A stretch of DNA of 64,000 nucleotides from Nocardia stercoris (GCF_003696265.1 NZ_RFFH01000001.1:310001-374000); one strand, 5' to 3'; shown: positions 18,093 through 26,827, counted from the stretch's first letter. Numbers and translations are program-made. The notes: generated by a model from the letters alone, not told the origin.

Positions 18093-19358
18093 GTGAGTTC
18101 CGGCACGGCAGACGACAACGGGCCGCGCGGCACCGGTCCGGATCGGCGGACCACGGTGCCGGAGCTGCTGCTCGATCCCGGGACCGGGCGGCTGCGGGTG
18201 GCGATCATGACCCGGGAGTATCCGCCCGAGGTGTACGGCGGTGCCGGAGTCCACGTCGAACATCTGGTCCGGCAACTCGAGAAACTCGCCGACGTCACGG
18301 TGCACTGCATGGGCGGCCAGCGGATCGATGCCGTCGCCCACCAGCCGGATCCGATGCTCTACGCGGCCAATTCGGCCCTGCAGATGATGTCGGCGCAACT
18401 GCGCATGGCCGATGCGGCCGAGGGCGCGGATATCGTCCATTCACACACCTGGTACGCCGGGCTGGCCGGTCATCTGGCCGCCAACCTGTACGGCGTCCCC
18501 CACGTGCTGACCGCGCATTCGCTGGAACCGCGCCGGCCGTGGAAGGCCGAGCAGCTCGGCGGCGGCTATCGGCTGTCGTCGTGGTCGGAACACAACGCGA
18601 TGCACTACGCCGACGCGATCATCGCGGTCAGCGAGGGCATGCGGCGCGATGTGCTCTCTGCCTACCCGGAAGTGGATCCGGCACGGGTTCACGTGGTGCA
18701 CAACGGGATCGACGCCGGCGTCTGGTTCCCCGGCGGCCCGCGCGCCGACGCCCGCGACCTGCTCGACGAACTCGGCGTGGACCGGACCGCGCCGATCGTG
18801 AGCTTCGTCGGCCGCATCACCCGGCAGAAGGGCGTACCCCATCTGCTGGCCGCGGCCCGCCGGTTCGAACCGGGCGTGCAGCTGGTGCTGTGCGCCGGCA
18901 TGGCCGACACCCGCGAACTCGCCGACGAGGTCTCGGCGCTGGTGGCCGAACTCGCCGCCGAACGCGGCGGCGTGTTCTGGGTGCAGGAGATGCTGCCCAC
19001 CGAGATGGTCCGCCAGGTCCTGGCGGCGGCCACCGTCGCGGTCTGCGCCTCGATCTACGAGCCGCTGGGCATCGTGAACCTGGAAGCCATGGCCTGCGGC
19101 ACCGCGGTCGTCGCGTCGGCCGTCGGCGGCATCCCGGAGGTGGTGGACGACGGCGTCACCGGGCTGCTGGTCCCCTACGACGGCGCCGATCCCGAAAGCT
19201 ACGAGGCGGGCCTGGCCGCCGCGGTGAACCGGCTGATCGCCGACCCCGAGCGCGCCGCCGCCATGGGCGACGCGGGCCGGGCGCGCGCGGTCGCCCAATT
19301 CGGCTGGGACACTATCGCCGAACAGACGCTCGCCCTGTACGAGCGGCTGCGCCGGTAG
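18093..19358 (+). CDS. glgM: GlgM/GlgA-type GT4 glycosyltransferase (maltose-1-phosphate synthase)
   Basis: GT-B glycosyltransferase of family GT4, 421 residues from GTG at 18093. Motifs include VAIMTREYPPEVYGGAGVHVEHL (nucleotide-sugar acceptor loop), TAHSLEPRRPWK, the R-K pair VGRITRQKG and the E-x7-E motif EPLGIVNLE. The actinobacterial enzyme, annotated glgA in older genomes, is known to use ADP-glucose plus glucose 1-phosphate to make maltose 1-phosphate for the GlgE pathway. The first 35 residues are extra relative to the M. tuberculosis protein, so a start nearer 18193-18208 is possible; the leaderless promoter favours 18093. Confidence 0.93.
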   Translation: MSSGTADDNGPRGTGPDRRTTVPELLLDPGTGRLRVAIMTREYPPEVYGGAGVHVEHLVRQLEKLADVTVHCMGGQRIDAVAHQPDPMLYAANSALQMMSAQLRMADAAEGADIVHSHTWYAGLAGHLAANLYGVPHVLTAHSLEPRRPWKAEQLGGGYRLSSWSEHNAMHYADAIIAVSEGMRRDVLSAYPEVDPARVHVVHNGIDAGVWFPGGPRADARDLLDELGVDRTAPIVSFVGRITRQKGVPHLLAAARRFEPGVQLVLCAGMADTRELADEVSALVAELAAERGGVFWVQEMLPTEMVRQVLAAATVAVCASIYEPLGIVNLEAMACGTAVVASAVGGIPEVVDDGVTGLLVPYDGADPESYEAGLAAAVNRLIADPERAAAMGDAGRARAVAQFGWDTIAEQTLALYERLRR

Positions 19359-19406
19359 GTCGTCGGCGACAATCGGCGCGGGCGCACAGAATCTCGGAGC
19401 CCGGGT

Positions 19407-19436
19407 CCACGCCGCTGCGAAGCGAGCGCGGCGTGG
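19407..19436. terminator. Stem-loop between convergent glgM and rlmA-like genes
   Basis: CCACGCCGC (19407-19415) and GCGGCGTGG (19428-19436) form a perfect 9-bp stem with a 12-nt loop in the 176-nt convergent gap. No U tract. Confidence 0.55.
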
Positions 19437-19534
19437 GTCGACGTGCCGAGCAACGTATGTGCGCGGGCAGCGAGCTCCGACGCAGCCTGCGCGACTGCGA
19501 AGTCCGCGCTTCGGTGATCGATGCAGCCGCCGGA

Positions 19535-20404
19535 TCAGCGCGGCCGGTAGATCGAGACGGTGACCGATGCGGTGACGGCGACCCGCTCGGGCAATGCCGC
19601 GATCCGGGCGGGCCGGTCGGCCGGGGCGTGGAAGGCCGACGGTCCCATGGCCACCACCCGCTCGATATCGGTGTGGGTGAGGTCCATCGAGTACTCCACG
19701 CCGCTGCTGGCCACGGGTTCGAAGTGCCCGGACAGGGATTCGGTGAGTCGGGCTTCCTTGCCCGCGTCCACCGACACCATGGCCAGCGGTTCGATCAGTT
19801 CCGCCAGGTGCCGCACGGTCGGGGTGACCACGACGAACCGGCCGTCGCGATCGAGGATCCGCGCCACCTCGGCCGGGTTGCGCGGGGCGAACACCGACAG
19901 CACGTGGGTGAGGACACCGTCGCGGATCGGCAGCCGACGCCAGGCGTCGGCCAGGATCGAGGCGGCCCGGGGATGGCAGCGCGCGGCTCGGCGGGCGGCC
20001 GGTTTGGCCACGTCCAGGGCGATACCCGCGGCCGCCGGCGCGGCGTCGAGTGCCGCGCCCAGGTAGTAGCCGGTGCCCGAACCCACTTCCAGGATCGACG
20101 CCGGCAGCGCCGGTGCCGCGATCGCCGCTCCCACCGCCGCGGCGATCGGCGCGAAGTGCCCGGCGGCCTGGAAGGCGGCGCGGGCGTCGAGCATCTCGGC
20201 GGTGTCGCCGCTCATCTTGGTGGCGGCACCGGTCAGCAGGCTGACATAGCCCTGCCGGGCGATATCGAAACTGTGCCCCTGCGGACATCGCAACGCGCGG
20301 TCCCACACGGACAGCGGCGACCCGCATTCGGGGCAGGACAGGAGAGCGGCAACCGAATCGAGCGGGCGACCGGTTGCCGCATCGAGTGACCGCGCCGGAT
20401 TCAC
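19535..20404 (-). CDS. 23S rRNA (guanine-N1-)-methyltransferase, RlmA/TlrB type
   Basis: 289-residue methyltransferase of the RlmA family, which methylates N1 of a guanine in 23S rRNA helix 35 (G745 or G748). A zinc ribbon near the N-terminus (CPECGSPL then CPQGHSFD, a CxxC...CxxH set) is followed by QGYVSLL, the SAM motif ILEVGSGTGYYLG and the family motif VFAPRNPAEVARIL. In related actinobacteria TlrB/RlmA-II activity contributes to macrolide tolerance; whether this one does cannot be told. It is transcribed away from the DUF3117 gene cluster and ends convergent with glgM. Confidence 0.88.
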   Translation of the reverse strand: MNPARSLDAATGRPLDSVAALLSCPECGSPLSVWDRALRCPQGHSFDIARQGYVSLLTGAATKMSGDTAEMLDARAAFQAAGHFAPIAAAVGAAIAAPALPASILEVGSGTGYYLGAALDAAPAAAGIALDVAKPAARRAARCHPRAASILADAWRRLPIRDGVLTHVLSVFAPRNPAEVARILDRDGRFVVVTPTVRHLAELIEPLAMVSVDAGKEARLTESLSGHFEPVASSGVEYSMDLTHTDIERVVAMGPSAFHAPADRPARIAALPERVAVTASVTVSIYRPR

Positions 20405-20422
20405 CGGTGCGGACAGGTCGAG

Positions 20423-20590
20423 CTAGCTGGTGACATTCGTCAATTCGGCACCGAGCGCCTTGGCCTCGTCGGGTGTCAGTTCGACGACCAGCCGTCCGCC
20501 GCCCTCGAGTGGAACCCGCATCACGATTCCACGCCCTTCCTTGGTTGCCTCGAGGGGACCGTCCCCGGTGCGGGGCTTCATGGCCGCCAT
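20423..20590 (-). CDS. DUF3117 small conserved protein (Rv1211-like)
   Basis: 55-residue protein MAAMKPRTGDGPLEATKEGR..., with a C-terminal VPLEGGGRLVVELTPDEAKALGAEL. The family is highly conserved in actinobacteria and has no known function. ATG at 20590 is chosen because the conserved family starts with MAAMKPRTGDGP and GGAGGGAGCAGAGG directly precedes it; a longer reading to 20692 is not supported. It lies 177 nt downstream of tag on the same strand, in the order recalled for M. tuberculosis (Rv1209-tagA-Rv1211). Its stop is 18 nt from the start of the rlmA-like gene. Confidence 0.92.
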   Translation of the reverse strand: MAAMKPRTGDGPLEATKEGRGIVMRVPLEGGGRLVVELTPDEAKALGAELTNVTS

Positions 20591-20767
20591 CCTCTGCTCC
20601 CTCCAAGTCCGCGCGGTCTGCTGCGCACTACTTCGAATCTTTGTGTTGTCACCAACAGGCAGCCCTCCGGACAACGCCAGGGGGCTGCACACGGTCTATT
20701 CTTCCTCATCGCTGATCCGACCGGGTACCTGAGTTCGAAAACCGACCGGCGTGGCGTGAGTCAGCCT

Positions 20768-21331
20768 TCACGGGAGTACCCAGCAATCGGCCAGATGATC
20801 GTCGACCATTCCGGTCGCCTGCATCAGGGCGTAGGCCGTGGTCGGGCCTACGAAACGGAACCCCCTGCGCTTGAGTTCCTTTGCGAGAGCGATGGATTCG
20901 GGTGAAGTGGCCGGTATGTCGGCGCCCGTCGCGGGGCGCGGCCGACGCTGCGGCGCGAACGACCAGAGCAGTTCGTCGAGGCCCGGTTCGAGCTCGCGGG
21001 CAACCTTCGCGTTCGCGATCGCGGATTCGATCTTGGCGCGATTGCGCACGATGCCCTGGTCCGCCATGAGTCGCTCGACGTCGGCCGCGGTGAACTCGGC
21101 GACCCGATCGATGGCGAAATCGGCGAAGGCGGCCCGGAAGGCCGGGCGCTTGCGCAGGATGGTGATCCACGCCAGCCCGGACTGGAAGGCCTCCAGACAG
21201 AGTCGCTCGAACAGCGCGTCGTCACCGTGCAGCGGACGACCCCACTCGGTGTCGTGATACTCGACGTACAGCTGCGAGGGGCCCGCCCAGGAACACCGGA
21301 CCCGGCCGTCGGCGGCGGGAGGCGCGCTCAC
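20768..21331 (-). CDS. tag: DNA-3-methyladenine glycosylase I
   Basis: 187-residue base-excision glycosylase of the Tag family that removes 3-methyladenine. CSWAG at the N-terminus (zinc-coordinating Cys), YHDTEWGRPLHGDDALFERL, LAWITILRKRPAFR and the C-terminal DDHLADCW (second zinc half: His and Cys) are all present. GTG at 21331 overlaps the stop of the upstream DivIVA-domain gene by 4 nt, so the two are translationally coupled. A longer in-frame reading to 22792 is antisense or overlapping sequence and not real. Confidence 0.95.
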   Translation of the reverse strand: MSAPPAADGRVRCSWAGPSQLYVEYHDTEWGRPLHGDDALFERLCLEAFQSGLAWITILRKRPAFRAAFADFAIDRVAEFTAADVERLMADQGIVRNRAKIESAIANAKVARELEPGLDELLWSFAPQRRPRPATGADIPATSPESIALAKELKRRGFRFVGPTTAYALMQATGMVDDHLADCWVLP

Positions 21332-21735
21332 TGCCCGGCCGCGGGACCGGGTGTACCCGGCGCGGAGGCCGGATAGCCGACGGTGGGCGCCGCGGGGTAC
21401 GCGGCGCCGGGCTGCGCCGGATAGTCGGCGACCGGCGTCACCGAGACCCCGCCGCCGCGCGCGATATCCAGCTCGGTCTCGAGTTCGTCGATGCGGTCGG
21501 CGAGCCGGGCCAGCGCCCAGTCCACCTCGCTGGCCTTGTAGCCGCGCACGACCTGCTGGAAGCGCAGTGCGCGGACGTCGTCGCCGCCGATGCCGATGGC
21601 GGGCAGCGCCGTAGCGGTCGTGCCGGCCGGCAGCGGCGGCAGATCCTCGCCACGCCCGAACACGGCACTGGCGACGAGGAACAGCACCCCGGCCACCAAG
21701 CCGACGATCAGCACGTACAACAGCAGCGTAAGCAT
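21328..21735 (-). CDS. DivIVA-domain membrane protein (Rv1209-like)
   Basis: 135 residues: an N-terminal membrane helix (MLTLLLYVLIVGLVAGVLFLVASAVF), a linker LPPLPAGTTATALP, then a short DivIVA-type motif (VRALRFQQVVRGYKASEVDWALARLADRIDELETEL) that is probably a coiled coil, and a proline/alanine-rich tail. DivIVA motifs of this 'F..v.rGYk..eVD' type localise proteins at curved or polar membrane in actinobacteria, so a role in polar growth or septation is inferred. TATGCT lies 6 nt before the ATG, so it is probably leaderless. tag overlaps its end. Confidence 0.87.
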   Translation of the reverse strand: MLTLLLYVLIVGLVAGVLFLVASAVFGRGEDLPPLPAGTTATALPAIGIGGDDVRALRFQQVVRGYKASEVDWALARLADRIDELETELDIARGGGVSVTPVADYPAQPGAAYPAAPTVGYPASAPGTPGPAAGQ

Positions 21736-21741
21736 GCGACG

Positions 21742-21747
21742 AGCATA
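21742..21747 (-). promoter_or_regulatory. Candidate -10 (TATGCT) for the DivIVA-domain gene and tag
   Basis: TATGCT on the minus strand, 6 nt before the ATG at 21735; no Shine-Dalgarno. Confidence 0.5.
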
Positions 21748-21768
21748 AAGCAGGGGTCCGACAGTGTC

Positions 21769-21797
21769 CCGGGTCCGGCACAGCGGCCGGGACCCGG
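21769..21797 (-). terminator. Stem-loop downstream of mrp
   Basis: CCGGGTCC (21769-21776) pairs with GGACCCGG (21790-21797), with an inner GGC/GCC extension, between the mrp stop and the DivIVA-domain gene. Confidence 0.5.
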
Positions 21798-21810
21798 TTC
21801 CCTCGGCGTC

Positions 21811-22947
21811 CTACAGGTGGCGGGTGGTGTCGATGCTCAGCGACATGCCGGCCAGCCCGCGGCGGCGGACGGCCAGCTTCTCGGTGATCTCGAGCAGGGC
21901 GGCGGCCGAGGAGTTCCGCGGGTCGCGCAGCACGATCGGGGTGCCCTCGTCGCCGGCCTCGCGCAGTTCCTGGGTCAGCGGGATCTGGCCCAGCAGCGGC
22001 ACGTTCGCACCGACCGCGCGAGTCAGGTTGTCGGCCACCGTCTGCCCACCGCCCGAGCCGTAGAGGTCCATCCGGGTGCCGTCGGGCAGATCCAGCCAGG
22101 ACATGTTCTCGATGACGCCCGCGATCCGCTGTCGGGTCTGCAGCGCGATCGAACCGGCCCGCTCCGCGACCTCGGCGGCGGCCAGCTGCGGGGTAGTGAC
22201 GACCAGGATCTCCGCGTTCGGGATCAGCTGGGCCAGCGAGATGGCCACATCGCCGGTGCCCGGCGGCAGGTCGAGCAGCAGGATGTCCAGGTCGCCCCAG
22301 AACACGTCGGCCAGGAACTGCTGCAGCGCGCGGTGCAGCATCGGGCCGCGCCACACCACAGGTGTGTTGCCCTGGGTGAACATGGAGATCGAGATGACCT
22401 TCACGTCGTGTGCGATCGGCGGCATGATCATCCGCTCGACCTGGGTGGGGCGCTGGTCGGTACCGAGCATGCGCGGCACCGAGTGGCCGTAGATGTCGGC
22501 GTCGAGCACACCGACCGACAGGCCGCGCGCGGCCAGCGCGGCCGCGAGATTGACTGTGACGCTGGACTTTCCGACGCCACCCTTCCCGGAGGCGACCGCG
22601 TACACCCGGGTCAGGGAGCCGGGCTGGGCGAACGGGATGACCGGTTCGGCGGCGTCGCCGCGCAGCTTCTTGCGCAGTTCGGTGCGCTGCTCGTCGTCCA
22701 TCACGTCGAGGTCGACGGTGATCGCACCCGCGCCCGGGACGTCGCTGATAGCCTTCGTCACCCGCTCGATGATGGTGGTGCGCAGGGGGCACGCCGACGT
22801 CGTCAGGTAGACCACCACGTCGACGGCGCCGTCGGCACCGACCGCGACACTCTTCACCATGCCGAGTTCGGTGATCGGCTTGCGGATCTCCGGGTCGTCC
22901 ACCTTTGCGAGCGCGGCCCGCACATCCGCTTCCGTTACCACTGGCAT
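21811..22947 (-). CDS. mrp: Mrp/ApbC-type P-loop iron-sulfur cluster carrier
   Basis: 378 residues. An N-terminal MIP18 (DUF59) domain with the CPLRTTI cysteine motif is followed by a deviant Walker A SGKGGVGKSSVTVNLA and the Mrp-type LDLPPGTGD and TTPQLAA motifs. Family members bind and transfer Fe-S clusters. The C-terminal CxxC that bridges a cluster in many Mrp proteins is replaced here by DLPDGT after ENMSWL, a substitution I recall as common in actinobacteria. TAAACT lies 7 nt before the ATG, indicating a leaderless message. It probably acts in cytosolic Fe-S assembly. Confidence 0.93.
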   Translation of the reverse strand: MPVVTEADVRAALAKVDDPEIRKPITELGMVKSVAVGADGAVDVVVYLTTSACPLRTTIIERVTKAISDVPGAGAITVDLDVMDDEQRTELRKKLRGDAAEPVIPFAQPGSLTRVYAVASGKGGVGKSSVTVNLAAALAARGLSVGVLDADIYGHSVPRMLGTDQRPTQVERMIMPPIAHDVKVISISMFTQGNTPVVWRGPMLHRALQQFLADVFWGDLDILLLDLPPGTGDVAISLAQLIPNAEILVVTTPQLAAAEVAERAGSIALQTRQRIAGVIENMSWLDLPDGTRMDLYGSGGGQTVADNLTRAVGANVPLLGQIPLTQELREAGDEGTPIVLRDPRNSSAAALLEITEKLAVRRRGLAGMSLSIDTTRHL

Positions 22948-22954
22948 GTGGCCG

Positions 22955-22960
22955 AGTTTA
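22955..22960 (-). promoter_or_regulatory. Candidate -10 (TAAACT) for leaderless mrp
   Basis: TAAACT on the minus strand, 7 nt before the ATG at 22947. Confidence 0.5.
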
Positions 22961-23079
22961 GGCGCTGGCCTCCGATGGCGCGGAACTCACCCCACCAGGT
23001 GCGAACCCGCCGGTTGTACCGGGGTTGCGAGGTATGTCCGGCCGGAGGTGGCGGGTGGCGGGCCTCCGGCCGGACGACC

Positions 23080-23940
23080 TCACATGCGGGCGCCGACGGT
23101 GGTGGCGGGGGCCGGTGCGGCGGGCACCGGTGCGGCGGCGGCCGCCGCGTCGCGGTACTTGGACTCCCAGGCCATCACGTTCATCACGTAGGCCATCGAG
23201 TTGTTGTAGCGCATGATCGCCTTCGTGCGCTGCGCCTCGCTGTTCATGTCCAGGCCACCCGAGCACAGGTACTTGCCGGCCGTGAGGGCCGCGTCGTAGA
23301 TGTTCTGCGGGTCGGAGACACCGCTGTCGCGGCCGTCGGCGGCGTACTTGCGGTAGGTCTCGGGCAGGAACTGCATGGGACCCACGGCGCGGGCGTAGGA
23401 GTCCATGCCGTCGAGCGCGCCACCGTCGGTCTCGCGGACCGCGATGTTGCCGGCCAGGGTGCCGTTGAGCACAGGGCCGTAGACCGGCTTGATCGGGTAG
23501 CCTTCGGCGTCGAGTTTGCCGTAGGCGTGGTGGGATTCGACCTGGCCGATGCCCGCCAGGATCGACCACGACATGTGGCAGTCCGGATTCTCTTCTGCCA
23601 GAACGTCTTGCGCGTGGTGGTAGGCGGTGTTCGCGACACCGGGGATGCCGCCGGGGGCGGCGGGGAGATCGGCGGCGGCCCGGTCCTCGGCCAGCGACAC
23701 CGACTTGACCACCGGCGGCGCGGGCTGGTGCGCCATGTGCATCAGCTCGTCGGGCTGCGCGTTCGCGGCGGGCTGGGCGGCCGGATCGCCGTGCGCCAGC
23801 GGCATGATCATGAATTCGGCGGTGTTCACGGCGGACGCGCCGGCGGTGACCGCCGCGAATCCGGCCGGAACCATGCCGGTGAGTGCGATAACGGATCCAC
23901 GCCGCACCTGAGTGGCCGGCTGCTTGCGATGGCGTCCCAC
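23080..23940 (-). CDS. Secreted lytic transglycosylase-domain protein (Rv1230c-like)
   Basis: 286 residues. A basic N-terminus (GRHRKQPATQVRRG) and hydrophobic segment form an uncleaved anchor or signal peptide, then a linker, then an SLT/transglycosylase-like domain: WSILAGIGQVESHHAYG with the catalytic-type Glu, ARAVGPMQFLPETYRKYAADG and the C-terminal YNNSMAYVMNVMAWESKY. It should cleave or bind peptidoglycan. GTG at 23940 has GGAGG 10 nt upstream; a TTG at 23958 is the alternative. The next gene upstream encodes a larger paralogue, and in M. tuberculosis one such gene lies beside mrp. Confidence 0.88.
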   Translation of the reverse strand: MGRHRKQPATQVRRGSVIALTGMVPAGFAAVTAGASAVNTAEFMIMPLAHGDPAAQPAANAQPDELMHMAHQPAPPVVKSVSLAEDRAAADLPAAPGGIPGVANTAYHHAQDVLAEENPDCHMSWSILAGIGQVESHHAYGKLDAEGYPIKPVYGPVLNGTLAGNIAVRETDGGALDGMDSYARAVGPMQFLPETYRKYAADGRDSGVSDPQNIYDAALTAGKYLCSGGLDMNSEAQRTKAIMRYNNSMAYVMNVMAWESKYRDAAAAAAPVPAAPAPATTVGARM

Positions 23941-24088
23941 GATCGGGTGACCCTCCAATGCTCGCTGTGCGCCTGTTGTGGCACAACGAGTATCAGGTTA
24001 CCGCATTCGAGATCTTTTCGTTACTGCTTCGTGATCGGTCGCAAGGTTTCGAATGCGGTTGCAGGGCCGGGGTTATAGGTGCCGGGAA

Positions 24089-25645
24089 TTACTGCGGGGG
24101 AGCGGGCAGCGGAATGACGATGCCGAACGGCAACGTGAATCCGGGGGCCTGGGTGGGCGCGGCGGCGGGAGCCTCCGGCGCCGGGGCGTCCTGCGTCAGC
24201 ACCACGTCCGGGGTGGTCTCGGGGGTGGCCTCCAGGGCCGGAGCGGCCGGCTGCTGACCCGCGTCGCCCGGTGTGCCGGGCTGGGTCGGCGCCGGAGCGG
24301 CCGCCTGCGGCGCGCAGCCGGCCGGTGCCGCGGGCGGTGTGGCGGCCTTCGCGTTCGGGTCGCCGGGTTGCGCATTCACGTCACCCGGCTGGGCGTTCGG
24401 GTCCGCCGGTTGCGCGTTCGGGTCACCGGGCTGCGCGTGCGAGTCGCCGGGCTGCGCGTTCGGATCGCCCGGCTGCGCGTTCGGATCCGCGGCCGGGTCG
24501 CCGTCGGTGGTGGCCGCGACCGGGGCGCCGGGGTTGTTCGGGTCGGCCGCGCCCGGTGCCTGCTGGGTGCGGCCCAGCATCCAATCACGCAGTTGCGCAG
24601 GAAGATTCGGGGAGGCCGCGCGCGGGGGGAGGCCCGGGTTGCACGGGTCCGGTGGCGGCGGCGGGCAGAAGATGCCGCACGGGATCGGCGGCAGGCCGGG
24701 GATATTGATCATCACCGGCGCCGGCACCGTGGCCGTGGTCGTGCTGGGCGCGGCGGGGGCGCCCTGCTCGGGGGTCGGCTTGAGCGTGTTGACCGCGACC
24801 ATGTCCGGCCCGGTGGGGATCTGGTTGGTGCCCGGCGGGACGAGGTCGGGGGAGATGGCGACCGTGACCGGCGCGCCGCCGGTCCGGTAGGCGGTGGACC
24901 AGCTCAATACCTGCGAGGCGTAGGCCAGAGAGTTGTTGTAGCGCAGCACCGCTCGCAGTTCCTGCGCCGGATCGCGCAGATCCTCACCGCCGGAACACAG
25001 ATACTTGCCCGCGGCGAGCGCGGCGTCGAACACGTTGTTCGGGTCGGGGTGGCCGTCGCCCTTGGCGTCGGCGGCGTAGTGGTTCCAGGTGCTGGGCAGG
25101 AACTGCATCGGCCCGATGGCGCGCACGTAGGTGCCGTCGGCGGCGCGGATCACCTCGTTGCCGGGCAGCGTGCCGTCCAGGGCCGGGCCGTAGATGACGC
25201 CGACGGTGGTGCCGTTGGCGTCGGTGCGGCCGTTGCCGGCGTGGTTGGACTCGACCTTGCCGATGCCCGCCAGCAGATTCCACGGCAGGTTGCAGCCGGG
25301 GTTCGAGGACTGCAGGGCCAGTTCGGCATTGCGGTACGCGGCCAGCACGATCTCCGGGATGCCGAGCGTGCCGCCGCCGGGCAGCAGAATGTCGTGCAGC
25401 GGAACGGTTCCCGCGAACGGAGGCAGCCCGCCGGTTGTCATTGCCCGAAGTTTGCGGGGCGGTTCGGGGGCCGCCGGAACCAGACCGACCTGTTCGATCG
25501 TGTCGCTGTCGGCGACCAGAGCGGGGGCGGCGACCGGAATGCGTGCGGGGGCAGTCGGTCGCGCGGCAGTGTGCACCGCCGAACCCGAGACCATCACACC
25601 CGCCACCATCAGCGCCGATACGGTAACCGGTCCGGACAAGCGCAT
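24089..25645 (-). CDS. Secreted lytic transglycosylase-domain protein with D/N/Q/P-rich repeat tail
   Basis: 518 residues. Signal peptide (RLSGPVTVSALMVAGVMVSGSAVHTA), transglycosylase domain with WNLLAGIGKVESNHAGNG (catalytic-type Glu), RAIGPMQFLPSTWNHYAADA and YNNSLAYASQVLSW, then a long low-complexity C-terminal half. That tail holds six full heptads of the type DPNAQPG plus a partial one, followed by alanine/proline-rich sequence. The tail should be extracellular and could span or bind the mycolate-arabinogalactan wall. ATG at 25645 is preferred over a TTG at 25678. Paralogous to the neighbouring gene, probably a tandem duplication with later acquisition of the tail. Confidence 0.88.
   Translation of the reverse strand: MRLSGPVTVSALMVAGVMVSGSAVHTAARPTAPARIPVAAPALVADSDTIEQVGLVPAAPEPPRKLRAMTTGGLPPFAGTVPLHDILLPGGGTLGIPEIVLAAYRNAELALQSSNPGCNLPWNLLAGIGKVESNHAGNGRTDANGTTVGVIYGPALDGTLPGNEVIRAADGTYVRAIGPMQFLPSTWNHYAADAKGDGHPDPNNVFDAALAAGKYLCSGGEDLRDPAQELRAVLRYNNSLAYASQVLSWSTAYRTGGAPVTVAISPDLVPPGTNQIPTGPDMVAVNTLKPTPEQGAPAAPSTTTATVPAPVMINIPGLPPIPCGIFCPPPPPDPCNPGLPPRAASPNLPAQLRDWMLGRTQQAPGAADPNNPGAPVAATTDGDPAADPNAQPGDPNAQPGDSHAQPGDPNAQPADPNAQPGDVNAQPGDPNAKAATPPAAPAGCAPQAAAPAPTQPGTPGDAGQQPAAPALEATPETTPDVVLTQDAPAPEAPAAAPTQAPGFTLPFGIVIPLPAPPQ
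24347..24487 (-). repeat. 21-bp tandem repeat encoding DPNAQPG heptads
   Basis: Six full 21-bp units and a 15-bp partial unit inside the larger transglycosylase gene, all in frame. Variants are DSHAQPG, DPNAQPA and DVNAQPG. Copy number may vary between strains. Confidence 0.9.
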
Positions 25646-25830
25646 CCGCCCACCAACTCCCCTCGTACGTTCTGGCAACCGTCCCGCTGACGAAGAACGG
25701 CTCGGAACATCCGCTCCAGGTTACCGAGTGGTCGGCCCGTTGTATCCGATTTATGCGGCCAGTCGCGGCCCGTACGTTGAGAAATCGGGCCCGGATAGAC
25801 TCCCGATCGACGCGTAGAAGGAGGCAGTCG

Positions 25831-26784
25831 ATGACGTCACGGCGCTCTGTGCTGGCCGTTCCGGGCAGTAACACCAAGATGATCGAGAAGGCCAAGGGGT
25901 TGCCGGCCGACGAGGTGTTCCTGGATCTCGAGGACGCGGTCGCGCCCGTCGCGAAGGCCGCCGCGCGCGAGAACGTGGTCGCCGCACTGAATTCCCCGGG
26001 CTGGGGCGATCAGGTGAAGGTGGTGCGGGTCAACGACTGGACCACCGAATGGACCTACGCCGACGTGATCGCCGTGGTGTCGGGCGCCGGCGCGGCACTC
26101 GACGCGATCCTGCTGCCCAAGGTGCTCGACGGCGCCCAGGTGCGCGCGCTGGATCTGCTGCTGACCCAGCTGGAGAAGGCCCACGGACTCGAGGTCGGCC
26201 GGATCGGCATCGAGCCACAGATCGAGAATGCGCTGGGCCTGCGCAACATCGACGAGATCGCCACCGCCAGCCCGCGCGTGCAGACTCTCGTGTTCGGTCC
26301 CGCGGACTTCATGGCCAGCATCAACATGCGCACGCTGGTGGTCGGCGAACAGCCCGAGGGATACGACACCGGCGACGCCTACCACCACATCCTGATGACC
26401 ATCCTGCTCGCCGCCCGCGCCCACGGCCTGCAGGCGATCGACGGCCCCTACCTGCAGATTCGCGATCTCGACGCGTTCCGGCGGGCCGCATCACGCACGG
26501 CCGCACTGGGTTTCGACGGCAAGTGGGTGCTGCACCCCACCCAGATCGAGGCCGCCAACGAGATCTTCAGTCCTCGCCAGGCCGAATACGACAAGGCCGA
26601 GGAGATCCTGGAGGCCTACGCGTACCACACCTCCGAGGCCGGCGGCGCGCGCGGCGCGGTGATGCTGGGCGAGGAGATGATCGACGAGGCCAGCGCCAAG
26701 ATGGCCCAGGTGGTCGCGGAGAAGGGGCGCGCGGCCGGCATGACCCGCACCACCCGCTTCGAGCCGCCGGTACATGCCGGTTGA
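25831..26784 (+). CDS. citE: CitE-like HpcH/HpaI aldolase family lyase
   Basis: 317-residue TIM-barrel lyase of the citrate lyase beta-subunit-like/malyl-CoA lyase family. RRSVLAVPGSN, the metal-binding DEVFLDLEDAV, IGIEPQIENALGL, LVFGPADFMAS and the C-terminal GKWVLHPTQIEAANEIFSP are diagnostic. It stands alone without CitD/F subunits, so it is one of the stand-alone CitE-like enzymes that act on malyl-, citramalyl- or similar CoA thioesters. ATG at 25831 has AAGGAGG 7 nt upstream. The substrate cannot be assigned from sequence. Confidence 0.92.
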   Translation: MTSRRSVLAVPGSNTKMIEKAKGLPADEVFLDLEDAVAPVAKAAARENVVAALNSPGWGDQVKVVRVNDWTTEWTYADVIAVVSGAGAALDAILLPKVLDGAQVRALDLLLTQLEKAHGLEVGRIGIEPQIENALGLRNIDEIATASPRVQTLVFGPADFMASINMRTLVVGEQPEGYDTGDAYHHILMTILLAARAHGLQAIDGPYLQIRDLDAFRRAASRTAALGFDGKWVLHPTQIEAANEIFSPRQAEYDKAEEILEAYAYHTSEAGGARGAVMLGEEMIDEASAKMAQVVAEKGRAAGMTRTTRFEPPVHAG

Positions 26785-26827
26785 GCGTCGGCCGGGCCGG
26801 CATTGAGCACGGTCTCACCGAAACCGG

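Noticed and set aside
24347..24487. Regular 21-bp repeats with variable positions, checked as a possible CRISPR array.
   Set aside because: There are no spacers; the units are contiguous, in frame and encode heptads of a secreted protein tail.
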